A stretch of DNA of 64,000 nt from Gammaproteobacteria bacterium. GTDB taxonomy: Bacteria > Pseudomonadota > Gammaproteobacteria > Eutrophobiales > Eutrophobiaceae. The stretch is from NCBI GenBank assembly GCA_021773235.1, contig JAJFKL010000041.1, positions 1 through 64,000 of the forward strand. The letters run 5' to 3'. The translations under genes were made by a program, and so were the position numbers. The number at the start of each line of letters is the position of its first letter. Position 1 is the first letter of the stretch. Shown here in pieces: positions 53,923 to 62,506 of this stretch. The notes under the pieces were generated by a model. That model was not told the DNA's origin, searched no databases, and saw only the letters and a program-made list of their open reading frames with translations.

Positions 53923-53974
53923 ACTTGCAATGCATGGACCTCGGTACCCCCTTGAGGGGTGTGCAATTGCAAGT
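53923..53974. repeat. 37-bp palindromic repeat, copy 4, with flanking hairpin arms
   Basis: The core, TGCATGGACCTCGGTACCCC then CTTGAGGGGTGTGCA at about 53931-53965, is the same element as copy 1. It is enclosed by ACTTGCAAT (53923-53931) and ATTGCAAGT (53966-53974), perfect inverted arms. It sits between hprA and mtkB. Confidence 0.85.
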
Positions 53975-54029
53975 GCATTTTTATCATCTCCAATCCGATA
54001 ATTAATTTTTACAAAATTCTTTATATTTG

Positions 54030-54135
54030 CCACAGAGAACACAGAGGTCTCAGAGAAAGTCAAAAGCACTTAAGCTTTCTGATGTGTCATTAACATGTAC
54101 TGTTATCTTTTTTTTCTCTGTGTACTCTGTGGCTT
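54030..54135. repeat. Inverted CACAGAG repeat between hprA and mtkB
   Basis: GCCACAGAGAACACAGAG at 54032-54049 followed by TCTCAGAGAAA, and TTTCTCTGTGTACTCTGTGGC near 54113-54133, are inverted and can pair into a long stem after mtkB on the minus strand. The motif resembles widely dispersed GCCACAGAGxACACAGAG repeats. It may act as a structure at the end of mtkB. Confidence 0.6.
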
Positions 54136-54145
54136 ATTTATTTCT

Positions 54146-55036
54146 TTAGCTTACTTTTGCTAAAACTTCTTGTACGACTGAAGCAAACGATGATGGATTA
54201 GGTACGACATGCACACCACATTCCTGAAGTATTTCTACTTTTTCTGCGGCACTTTCGCCAACAGCAGAAATAATCGCGCCAGCATGACCCATGCGACGTC
54301 CTTTAGGTGCGGTCAATCCAGCAACATAACCAATAACCGGTTTGGACATGTTTTCTTTTGCCCACATTGCTGCATCAACTTCTTGTGGTCCACCAATCTC
54401 ACCAATGATAACAACCGCATCAGTTTGATCATCTTCTTCAAAGGCGGCTAAATGATCGCGGAAAGAACTACCGTTGATAGGATCGCCACCAATACCAATA
54501 CTGGAAGACACACCAATACCCACGTCTTTCATCTGTGAAGCGGCTTCGTAACCTAATGTACCGGAACGACCGACGATGCCCACATTACCCTGAAGATAAA
54601 TATGGCCCGGCATGATACCCATCATGCATTTCCCAGGACTAATAGAACCGGCACAGTTAGGTCCAGTCAAAATCATCTTGCTATCTGATCTGTAACGGCG
54701 CATGTAACGTTTAACACGGATCATATCCTGTGAAGGGATACCATCGGTGATTGCTACGCAGTATCGAATACCGGCATCTGCCGCTTCCATAATACTGTCT
54801 GCTGCAAACGGTGGTGGTACAAAGATAATACTTGCATCAGCCTCGGTTGCTTCGACCGCTTCTTTCATCGTATTGAACACTGGTTTATCCAGATGTTTAG
54901 TACCGCCTTTGCCCGGCGTGACACCACCGACAACATTAGTACCGTACTTAATCATGTCGGTCGCATGGAAAGAACCAATTTGACCGGTAAAACCTTGAAC
55001 TAAAACTTTTGTATTTTCATCTAAATGAATTGCCAT
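54146..55036 (-). CDS. mtkB: Malate-CoA ligase subunit alpha
   Basis: The 296-residue protein is of the succinyl-CoA synthetase alpha type. It has GFTGQIGSFH near the N-terminus, GPNCAGSISPGKCMMGIMPG and the phosphohistidine motif MGHAGAI near the end. In the serine cycle MtkB with MtkA makes malyl-CoA from malate, ATP and CoA. Its position between mtkA and hprA supports malate rather than succinate as substrate. An AAGGGGAAA ribosome-binding site precedes the ATG. Confidence 0.93.
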   Translation of the reverse strand: MAIHLDENTKVLVQGFTGQIGSFHATDMIKYGTNVVGGVTPGKGGTKHLDKPVFNTMKEAVEATEADASIIFVPPPFAADSIMEAADAGIRYCVAITDGIPSQDMIRVKRYMRRYRSDSKMILTGPNCAGSISPGKCMMGIMPGHIYLQGNVGIVGRSGTLGYEAASQMKDVGIGVSSSIGIGGDPINGSSFRDHLAAFEEDDQTDAVVIIGEIGGPQEVDAAMWAKENMSKPVIGYVAGLTAPKGRRMGHAGAIISAVGESAAEKVEILQECGVHVVPNPSSFASVVQEVLAKVS

Positions 55037-55048
55037 AATCGTTTCCCC

Positions 55049-56224
55049 TTACTTACCAGTCGTTTCTTTCCAGACAGCAACAGCTTTATCTGCCGCTTCC
55101 TTCAAGGTATCAGCCATAATAATTGGCAGGCCACTATCGATAAGAATCTTGCGACCCTCTTCGACATTCGTACCTGATAATCTAACGACTAGTGGGACTT
55201 TAAGATCGATTTGTTGAACGGCCTGAACCACGCCTTCGGCGATCCAGTCACAACGGTTAATACCCGCGAAGATGTTAACCAGAATACATTCAACCTTGTC
55301 ATCTGAGAGCACAAGATTAAACGCCTTGGTGGTACGTTCTGGTGATGCACCACCACCGATGTCTAAAAAGTTGGCAGGTTCGCCGCCGGCATGCATGATC
55401 ATATCCATGGTCGCCATTGCTAAACCGGCGCCATTAATAATACAACCGATGTTGCCGTCCAGTCCGACATAACTCAGTCCACGATCTGCTGCACGCATTT
55501 CACGCGCATCTTCTTGAGACTTATCTCTGAGTTCAGCGATGTTGCTGTGACGAAATAATGCGTTATCGTCAAAACCCATCTTTGCATCGACTGCCATGAT
55601 GTTGCCTTCTTTGGTAACCACCAATGGATTGATCTCAACCATGGTCGCGTCCAAATCACGCATCGCTCGGTAACAACCTAAGATAGTTGTGACGGCTTGA
55701 TTGACCTGTGATTTATCCAGACCTAATGCAAAGGCAATTTCGCGTGCCTGAAACGGCTGCATACCGACTGCTGCTTCGACTGCAATCTTGATGATCGATT
55801 CAGGTTTGGTAACCGCAAGTTCTTCGATCTCCATACCGCCTTCAGCAGAAGCAACAACGGTGACACTTTCGTTAGCACGATCTAATACAAAGGCGAGATA
55901 GATTTCACGTTCAATATTACAACCCGCTTCTATATATAAGCGATGGCAAATCTTGCCCTGTGGGCCTGTTTGATGCGTTATCAATTTTGCGCCGAGTAAT
56001 TCTTCGGCGGCCTTTGAAACTTCATCTTCTGTTTTACAAACTTTAATACCGCCTGCCTTACCACGTGCACCGGAATGAATTTGAGCCTTAACGACCCAGA
56101 CTTCACCACCAATCTCTATAGCACGATAGGCTGCTTGTTCGGGACTGTAGGCGAGTCCGCCTTTGCCAATCGGCACACCATAATCTGCAAGTATTTCTTT
56201 AGACTGATATTCATGAATATCCAT
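55049..56224 (-). CDS. mtkA: Malate-CoA ligase subunit beta
   Basis: The 391-residue protein is an ATP-grasp enzyme of the succinyl-CoA synthetase beta type. It shows the N-terminal [12 protein letters not shown], the [14 protein letters not shown] nucleotide-binding segment, MVEINPL and [16 protein letters not shown]. It pairs with MtkB to form malate-CoA ligase. A strong AGGAGGT ribosome-binding site lies before the ATG. Twelve bases separate it from mtkB. Confidence 0.95.
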   Translation of the reverse strand: MDIHEYQSKEILADYGVPIGKGGLAYSPEQAAYRAIEIGGEVWVVKAQIHSGARGKAGGIKVCKTEDEVSKAAEELLGAKLITHQTGPQGKICHRLYIEAGCNIEREIYLAFVLDRANESVTVVASAEGGMEIEELAVTKPESIIKIAVEAAVGMQPFQAREIAFALGLDKSQVNQAVTTILGCYRAMRDLDATMVEINPLVVTKEGNIMAVDAKMGFDDNALFRHSNIAELRDKSQEDAREMRAADRGLSYVGLDGNIGCIINGAGLAMATMDMIMHAGGEPANFLDIGGGASPERTTKAFNLVLSDDKVECILVNIFAGINRCDWIAEGVVQAVQQIDLKVPLVVRLSGTNVEEGRKILIDSGLPIIMADTLKEAADKAVAVWKETTGK

Positions 56225-56266
56225 GAGTTCAACCTCCTAATAGTTTTGAATTATATTTTATTGAGT

Positions 56267-57214
56267 TTATTTGCCTGCGATTTGATCGGCTTGCGCAATT
56301 ACGTTGCGCGCCATACGCTCGGAAGCGATATCAATCATCTTGCCATCTAATTGTGCTGCACCCTTACCGGCCTTGGCCGCTTCTTCAAGTGCTTCGAGTA
56401 CACGACGTGCACGAGTCACTTCTGCATCAGGTGGCGACATCACTTCATTGGCCAATTCAATTTGCGATGGGTGTATTGCCCATTTACCTTCATATCCCAA
56501 AGCGGCAACGCGACGCGCTGCTTCTCTAAAAGCATCGGCATCACTGAAATCACCAAACGGGCCATCAATAGCACGTAGGCCATAGGCGCGACATGCCGTT
56601 AGCATTTGCACCTGTGCGGCATGCCATTGGTCAATCTCAACACCCTTACAAGCATAATCCGGATTTAAACCACCAATCACGGTAGTACGTGAGCGTAGGC
56701 TGGCAGCATAATCTGCTACGCCAAAGTGGAAGGCTTCGAGACGAGGGCTTGCCTGTGCAATGCTGAATACGTTTGCGCCACCGAGTGCGGTTTCAATCAA
56801 ACATTCAAGACCGATTTTTTTCTTCAGTCCCATTGCGGTTTCGATTTGGGTCACCATCATATCGATGGCATAAACATCTTCTGCAGTTCCTACTTTAGGA
56901 ATCAGAATGGTATCCAGATTGTTACCCGCTTGCTCCAGAATATCGACAACGTCACGATACATATAATGTGTATCCAGACCATTGATTCGCACGGACATGG
57001 TTTTGTTGCCCCAATCGATATCATTCAATCCTTCAATGATATTTTTGCGTGCTTGTTCCTTATCGTCTGGAACAACGGCATCTTCACAATCAAGAAAAAT
57101 ATAATCGGCGTCGCTCTTGGCGGCCTTTTCGAACATCCCTGGATTGGAACCGGGGACGGCTAACTCACTTCTTTGTAGACGCGCACGCGCCTGCTCATAC
57201 TGTGTAAAACTCAT
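56267..57214 (-). CDS. mcl: L-malyl-CoA/beta-methylmalyl-CoA lyase
   Basis: The 315-residue protein belongs to the HpcH/HpaI aldolase family in the CitE/malyl-CoA lyase branch. It has the RSELAVPGSNPGMFEKAAKSDAD-type start, LDCEDAVVPDDKEQAR with the metal-binding acid, VRINGLDT and a KWAIHPSQI segment. It cleaves malyl-CoA to acetyl-CoA and glyoxylate, the key step of the serine cycle. A GGAGGG ribosome-binding site precedes it. It is the first intact gene of the serine-cycle operon. Confidence 0.95.
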   Translation of the reverse strand: MSFTQYEQARARLQRSELAVPGSNPGMFEKAAKSDADYIFLDCEDAVVPDDKEQARKNIIEGLNDIDWGNKTMSVRINGLDTHYMYRDVVDILEQAGNNLDTILIPKVGTAEDVYAIDMMVTQIETAMGLKKKIGLECLIETALGGANVFSIAQASPRLEAFHFGVADYAASLRSRTTVIGGLNPDYACKGVEIDQWHAAQVQMLTACRAYGLRAIDGPFGDFSDADAFREAARRVAALGYEGKWAIHPSQIELANEVMSPPDAEVTRARRVLEALEEAAKAGKGAAQLDGKMIDIASERMARNVIAQADQIAGK

Positions 57215-57321
57215 ACTGATTACCCTCCGTTTTACTAATTACTACAGGATGCAATTAGCAAAAACTTATTAAAACACTAAATAACAGAATACCCAGCACC
57301 GAAACACCGGGATGGTTTTAT

Positions 57322-57350
57322 AAAAAAAATAGCGGGCTCTACGCCCGCCA
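57322..57350 (-). terminator. Intrinsic terminator between the aminotransferase remnant and mcl
   Basis: On the minus strand GCGGGC-GTAGA-GCCCGC is followed by TATTTTTTTT. It ends the transcript of the remnant gene before mcl begins, so mcl probably has its own promoter or depends on read-through. Confidence 0.9.
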
Positions 57351-57369
57351 TTAAGCTTGGTTTTTATTA

Positions 57370-57610
57370 TTATTGTATTCTTGGTTTAGAAGTTGAACGC
57401 AAGTATTCCTGCGCTGCGGCAACACCACTACCCAGTTCAATTGGGTAGCCCAGATCTTTCATGCTTATTTCAGCATCATTGATCGGGGTCAGAACCATCA
57501 GTTTACTCATATCACCCATGTGACCGAGACGGAATGCTTGATCTTGCATTCTGAATACGGCGTGGCACTGTAGTTGGGTCAGGGATAAATAAAAAGTTAC
57601 GTTCAGGCAT
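57370..57610 (-). pseudogene. Remnant of canonical serine-glyoxylate aminotransferase with large internal deletion
   Basis: The original ATG at 57610, with a perfect GGAGGG ribosome-binding site, opens a frame reading MPERNFLFIPDPTTVPRRIQ then NA, which is the canonical SGAT start. Immediately after, in another frame, comes the SGAT C-terminus: Q-D-Q-A-F-R-L-G-H-M-G-D, a PIELGSGVAAAQEYL segment and the stop at 57370. About 310 internal codons, including the PLP lysine, are missing. The two parts are out of frame. The canonical enzyme of the serine cycle was therefore lost at the head of the operon. A misassembly is possible but would have to be very precise. Confidence 0.88.
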
Positions 57611-57826
57611 GGTGTACCCTCCAATGTTGTGAAAAAAATGTCCTTTACAAATAAAAAAGGGATCGCCGCTTTTTTATTTTATGTACTCTTGTTTTAGGAG
57701 CTTTCGCTAAGACATCTCTTCAGCGGTGCGCGCTAGTATCAATTCATATTATTTTATTATTTTTAACGCAATTAGCACTGAGTGCTTGATTGCGGCGATT
57801 GATAGCAGCAACGCAGTCTAACTAAT

Positions 57827-57849
57827 AAACATTGATCAAATCAATGTTT
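57827..57849. promoter_or_regulatory. Perfect 10-bp dyad upstream of the serine-cycle operon
   Basis: AAACATTGAT and ATCAATGTTT are exact inverted arms around CAA. It lies about 220 bases upstream of the SGAT remnant start and after the metZ stop. The arms include TTGAT and ATCAA, but with three bases between them rather than FNR's four. It may be an operator of the serine-cycle operon or a hairpin after metZ. Confidence 0.5.
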
Positions 57850-57899
57850 TGAGGGATTTTAATCATTTCGTCAAATTTTAGTCACACTCGACCAGACCG

Positions 57900-59078
57900 C
57901 TATGAGGCCTGATCCAGATCATTTATTAAGTCAATGGCAGCTTCAAGGCCAACTGAAAGGCGAATTAAACCCGGTTTGATACCAGATTTAGCAGCCTGTT
58001 CATCAGTCAGTCTATGGTGCGTCGTCGTCCGCGGATGTGTAATGGTACTCTTGGTATCACCCAAATTAGCGGTAATGGAGAGTAGCTTGATCGAGTCGAT
58101 AAAATTCCAGGCTGCCTCTTTTCCGCCCTTCACTTCAAAACTGACAATCCCGCCTGCGCCGGATTGTTGCTGTTGTGCCAGCGCATATTGAGGATGCGAC
58201 TCAAGCCCTGGATAATAGACTTTCTCGACAAATTTCTGACTTTCCAGCCACTCGGCGATTTTCTGCGCATTTTGGCAATGAGCCTGCATTCTTATCGATA
58301 ATGTCTCCAATCCTTTCAAAAACACCCAAGCATTGAATGGGCTCATGGTCACACCGCCAGTACGTAATATGGGAAATATGTGCTCTTTAAGTAAAGAGTC
58401 ACTACCCACGATAGCCCCTCCTACACAACGACCTTGGCCATCAAGGTATTTAGTTGCTGAATGAATAACGATATCTGCACCGAGTTTTAGTGGTAATTGT
58501 AAAACAGGTGTACAAAAACAATTGTCGACAATCAGGAGCTTTCCATCATCGTGAGCAATTTCGGCCAATTTTGTAATATCGGCAATTTCAGTGAGTGGAT
58601 TAGAGGGTGTCTCCAAAAAAAGTAGCTTTGTTTCCGGTTTTATCGCATTTTTCCATGCTTCATAATCGGTCAAATCGACAAAAGTGGTCGTTATTCCATA
58701 TCGCGGCAATATATTTGATAACAAATTAACCGTTGTACCAAAAATACTGCGTGATGAAACAATATGATCACCCGCCTTCAGCAAGCCTAAAAATGTAGAT
58801 AATATTGCGCTCATTCCAGATGAAGTTGCTATACAACTTTCACCACATTCCAGAGCAGCCAGTCTCTGTTCAAATGTGCGCACGGTGGGGTTGGTAAACC
58901 GCGAGTAGATATTTCCCGGGCTATCGCCCGCAAAACGAGCTGCTGCCTCAGCGGCATTGGCAAAGACATAGCTGGAACTGGTAAATATCAATTCACTATG
59001 TTCACCTTCCTGGCTCCTGACCTGCCCTGCACGAACGGCAAGGGTGTCGGCACTTAATTGTTTTGTTTCGTCTGTCAT
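57900..59078 (-). CDS. metZ: O-succinylhomoserine sulfhydrylase
   Basis: The 392-residue protein is a gamma-family PLP enzyme (Cys/Met metabolism). It has the YSRFTNPTVRTFEQRLAALE segment, ATSSGMSAI and the Schiff-base lysine in HSATKYLDGQGR. It has the length and motifs of MetZ rather than cystathionine lyase, and makes homocysteine from O-succinylhomoserine and sulphide. It is read toward the serine-cycle operon. No riboswitch is apparent upstream. Confidence 0.9.
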   Translation of the reverse strand: MTDETKQLSADTLAVRAGQVRSQEGEHSELIFTSSSYVFANAAEAAARFAGDSPGNIYSRFTNPTVRTFEQRLAALECGESCIATSSGMSAILSTFLGLLKAGDHIVSSRSIFGTTVNLLSNILPRYGITTTFVDLTDYEAWKNAIKPETKLLFLETPSNPLTEIADITKLAEIAHDDGKLLIVDNCFCTPVLQLPLKLGADIVIHSATKYLDGQGRCVGGAIVGSDSLLKEHIFPILRTGGVTMSPFNAWVFLKGLETLSIRMQAHCQNAQKIAEWLESQKFVEKVYYPGLESHPQYALAQQQQSGAGGIVSFEVKGGKEAAWNFIDSIKLLSITANLGDTKSTITHPRTTTHHRLTDEQAAKSGIKPGLIRLSVGLEAAIDLINDLDQAS

Positions 59079-59449
59079 CTTGGCATCCTCAATAGTAATA
59101 ATTAAAGCTTTGCAGAGTCAGCCTGGGATAAGTTTTACTGAAGTGAACGTGGGGGAGAGATTCTTTATGAATTTTTCGACAACTTGTTCCACAGACGTCG
59201 CCTAAGGCGCCTACGGTTGGTGTCTACCGCCTACATCCCTGTAGGCGACCCGCGTTCAGCTTCAGCTAAAGCAGGTTGTCTCTTTAGCGGTATTTTTATT
59301 GCGCCCGCAAGCTGATTTCAAATCGGCGCATACAAAGAAAATAGAGATTTTTTTGTCTTATGTCAATTACTTAAATGTTATTTAATAGTTAAAATAGCTA
59401 CTAATATATAAAGACATGAAATAATAATATTTTACAGGGAGAAAGTATT
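59079..59449. other. Divergent region between metZ and icd
   Basis: The 371 bases hold no gene. A hairpin CGCCTAC-ATCCCT-GTAGGCG lies at 59228-59247, again of the small hairpin family. The area around 59195-59290 (GTCGCCTAAGGCGCCTACGG and CGTTCAGCTTCAGCTAAAGC) is repeat-like. The icd promoter is probably in the AT-rich part after 59340. Confidence 0.45.
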
Positions 59450-60745
59450 TTGGCCGCATCTAAAAAAGCACCTAGTGGTGGTAAAAAGATATCCATTAAG
59501 AATGGCAAATTAAATGTCCCGGATACGCCTGTTATACCTTATATAGAGGGTGATGGTATTGGCCCCGATGTTTGGAAAGCCTCGCAACGTGTATTAGATG
59601 CTGCTGTAGCAAAAGCCTATGGCGGCAAAAAAGAGATTAAATGGCTTGAGGTTTATGCTGGCGAAAAGGCGAATAAAATAACCGGCAGCTGGTTGCCTGA
59701 TGAAACCATAGACACTTGTCGCGAGTTTCTGGTTGCGATCAAAGGACCATTAACGACGCCAATTGGTGGTGGCATTAGTTCACTCAATGTCGCTCTACGA
59801 CAAATTCTGGATTTATATGTCTGCCTGAGACCCGTGCGTTGGTATAAAGGTGTCCCCTCTCCCGTCCGACATCCGGAATTAATCGACATGGTGATCTTTC
59901 GTGAAAACACAGAAGATATCTACACCGGTATTGAGTTTGAGCAAGGTAGTGAAGAGAATAAAAAATTCCTCGACTTGTTTAAAGAAGCTTTTCCTAATTA
60001 TTATCAAAAGATTCGATTCCCGAACACCTGCGGTATTGGCATAAAACCTATCTCACAAGAAGGCACTGCTCGTCTGGTTCGTGCCGCTATTAAATACGCG
60101 CTAGATAACAAACGTAAAAGCGTTACCTTTGTGCATAAAGGTAACATCATGAAATTCACCGAAGGTGCTTTTAGAAACTGGGGTTATGAACTAGCCGAAA
60201 CTGAGTTTGCCAATGAAACCTATAGTTGGGATATCTGGGAACGCACCCGTGCTGAAAAAGGTACACAGGCTGCACAAGACGAAATGGCACAGGCTGAAAA
60301 AGATGGCAAGGTGTTGATCAAAGATGCAATAGCCGATATTACCCTGCAACAAGTGTTGACCCGCCCTGAAGATTTTGAAGTTATTGCTACCATGAATCTG
60401 AATGGTGATTATCTATCCGATGCATTGGCGGCTCAGGTAGGCGGGATTGGCATCGCACCTGGGGGTAATATTAATTACGACACTGGTCATGCAATCTTTG
60501 AAGCAACACACGGCACCGCACCAAAGTATGCTGATCAGGATAAAGTTAATCCGGGTTCACTTCTATTATCTGGTGAGATGATGTTGCGTTATCTTGGTTG
60601 GACTGAAGCAGCAGATCGCGTAATCGGAGCAATGGATAAGACCATTGCGAATAAAACGGTTACCTATGATTTTGCCCGTCTGATGGATGGTGCAACAGAG
60701 ATTAAATGTAGTGAATTTGCAGATGCATTAATCTCAAATCTGTGA
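59450..60745 (+). CDS. icd: NADP-dependent isocitrate dehydrogenase
   Basis: The 431-residue protein begins with a TTG codon at 59450, with GGGAGA about ten bases upstream, and aligns with the start of known Icd ([14 protein letters not shown], then [10 protein letters not shown]). The phosphorylation site is conserved as [13 protein letters not shown] with Ser111, the counterpart of Ser113 in the E. coli enzyme that AceK phosphorylates. Isocitrate is oxidised to 2-oxoglutarate with NADP. aceK follows 24 bases downstream, so enzyme and regulator are co-expressed. Confidence 0.95.
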   Translation: MAASKKAPSGGKKISIKNGKLNVPDTPVIPYIEGDGIGPDVWKASQRVLDAAVAKAYGGKKEIKWLEVYAGEKANKITGSWLPDETIDTCREFLVAIKGPLTTPIGGGISSLNVALRQILDLYVCLRPVRWYKGVPSPVRHPELIDMVIFRENTEDIYTGIEFEQGSEENKKFLDLFKEAFPNYYQKIRFPNTCGIGIKPISQEGTARLVRAAIKYALDNKRKSVTFVHKGNIMKFTEGAFRNWGYELAETEFANETYSWDIWERTRAEKGTQAAQDEMAQAEKDGKVLIKDAIADITLQQVLTRPEDFEVIATMNLNGDYLSDALAAQVGGIGIAPGGNINYDTGHAIFEATHGTAPKYADQDKVNPGSLLLSGEMMLRYLGWTEAADRVIGAMDKTIANKTVTYDFARLMDGATEIKCSEFADALISNL

Positions 60746-60769
60746 TTTATTGAGAATTAAATAAAGACT

Positions 60770-62497
60770 ATGTCAGATAGAGATCTGATTGCAGAATGCT
60801 CGCAGATTATCTACGACGGCTTTATTCGTTATAACAATAACTTTCACCGTACTACAAAGCGTGCACGGACTCGTTTTGAACAACGGGACTGGAAAGGACA
60901 TCAACAGGATATTGTTGATCGTGTTGACCTCTATGAAAAATCAATCCGGCGTATCGTGCAGACATTACGTAAGACTCTGGACGAGCGCGTTAATGATAAA
61001 GAACTATGGCATAAGGTAAGAAGTTACTTTGGCGAACGCCTGGATCAGGTACCTGATAATGATTTTATAAAAACCTTCTTCAACTCAACCACACGACGTA
61101 TATTTGGCACCGAGGGTGTTAACCAGGAAATAGAATTTACTTCCTCCAGTCCTTCAGATGATCTGCATCTGATAATGTCTCTCAACATAAGGCGCTACCC
61201 ATACTGGGTTTCACTGCAGCGTATCTTCGAAACTATTCTTGACGACTTTTCATTTCGCATCCCCTATGACGATATCAGTGACAATGCCAAACGCATTGAG
61301 AAGATGATAAACGCCGATACTAAATTAAAATTTAGCAAAGATGTCGAGTACATAAGATTCGAATTTATCGATTCATTTTTTTATCAAGCCGCACGCGCTT
61401 ACTTGGTTGGCAAGTTAATACTTAGTGAAGGCGAGACGCCTATTGTGATCGCGTTTAAAAACGAAGACCATGGCATCATGGTCGATGCCGTTTTTCTCAG
61501 CGAAAAAGAGATCAGCTTAATCTTCGGCTATACACGATCATATTATTTTGCTGATCCTAATTCTGTAATTGGTGCCGTTCATTTTCTTAAATCAATACTT
61601 CCTAAAAAACCTATTGATGAGTTATACACTGTGCTTGGCCGTTTACGACAGGGCAAGACCGAACGTCACAGGACATTCACCACACACTTAAGTAATACCA
61701 AAGACAAATTTGTACATGCTGAAGGTGATACTGGGCTTGTCATGATTGTATTTACATTGCCATCATACAATCTGGTGTTCAAGGTTATACGCGATAAGTT
61801 TGGTTATCCAAAAACTGTTTCACGTGATGAAGTTATTTGGAAATACAAACTGGTATCTAAACATGATAGAGCCGGTAGATTGATTGACACACAAGAGTTT
61901 CTCAACCTTAAATTTCCAATAAATCGATTCTCTAGAGAACTCTTGGTTGAGTTATTAGAAGGCGCATCCGAAAGCGTACGTATGGAAGGCAAGTACCTTC
62001 TCTTGCAAAGAGTCTATACAGAACGACGTGTACGTCCATTAAATCTATATATAAATGAAGTTGCAGAAGAAGAAGCTATCGCTGCAGTAGTTGATTATGG
62101 ACAGACTATTAAAGACCTGGCGCAAACAAATATTTTCACCGGCGATCTGCTTTTAAAAAACTTTGGTGTTACACCACACAAGCGCGTTATTTTCTACGAT
62201 TATGATGAGGTGTCATTGGTAACTGAATGTAACTTTCGTGAAATTCCCGAAGCAAGTGACTTTGAGGATGAGATGTTGGCAGACACCTGGTATTACGTTG
62301 GTGAAAACGATATGTTTCCCGAAGAGTTTATTAAATTTTTATCCATGAACGAAAAACTTAAAATTGAATTCATGAAACATCATCAAGATTTATTAACAGC
62401 TCAATACTGGCGTAAGGTACAACAACATCATATTAGTGGAGAGGTTTCACTAATTGTTCCCTATACTTCTACTACTGCAACACTTAAAGAAAAATAG
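60770..62497 (+). CDS. aceK: Isocitrate dehydrogenase kinase/phosphatase
   Basis: The 575-residue protein is close to the 578 residues of E. coli AceK. It shows VFTLPSYNLVFKVIRDKFGYPK, with the lysine of the ATP site, and a LLLKNFGVTPHKRVIFYDYDEV segment with the catalytic D-Y-D-E region. It reversibly phosphorylates Icd, which sends isocitrate to the glyoxylate bypass. Usually it sits with aceBA; here it follows icd directly. Its presence implies that an isocitrate lyase exists elsewhere, which would regenerate glyoxylate for the serine cycle. Confidence 0.96.
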   Translation: MSDRDLIAECSQIIYDGFIRYNNNFHRTTKRARTRFEQRDWKGHQQDIVDRVDLYEKSIRRIVQTLRKTLDERVNDKELWHKVRSYFGERLDQVPDNDFIKTFFNSTTRRIFGTEGVNQEIEFTSSSPSDDLHLIMSLNIRRYPYWVSLQRIFETILDDFSFRIPYDDISDNAKRIEKMINADTKLKFSKDVEYIRFEFIDSFFYQAARAYLVGKLILSEGETPIVIAFKNEDHGIMVDAVFLSEKEISLIFGYTRSYYFADPNSVIGAVHFLKSILPKKPIDELYTVLGRLRQGKTERHRTFTTHLSNTKDKFVHAEGDTGLVMIVFTLPSYNLVFKVIRDKFGYPKTVSRDEVIWKYKLVSKHDRAGRLIDTQEFLNLKFPINRFSRELLVELLEGASESVRMEGKYLLLQRVYTERRVRPLNLYINEVAEEEAIAAVVDYGQTIKDLAQTNIFTGDLLLKNFGVTPHKRVIFYDYDEVSLVTECNFREIPEASDFEDEMLADTWYYVGENDMFPEEFIKFLSMNEKLKIEFMKHHQDLLTAQYWRKVQQHHISGEVSLIVPYTSTTATLKEK

Positions 62498-62506
62498 ACT
62501 ACTGTT

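Noticed and set aside
57832-57844. FNR box at the serine-cycle operon head
   Set aside because: TTGAT and ATCAA are present but separated by three bases, not four, so the dyad was kept as an unassigned operator instead.
59079-59449. Riboswitch upstream of metZ or icd
   Set aside because: The conserved cores of SAM-type or other known riboswitches are not visible; only a short hairpin of the repeat family is present.
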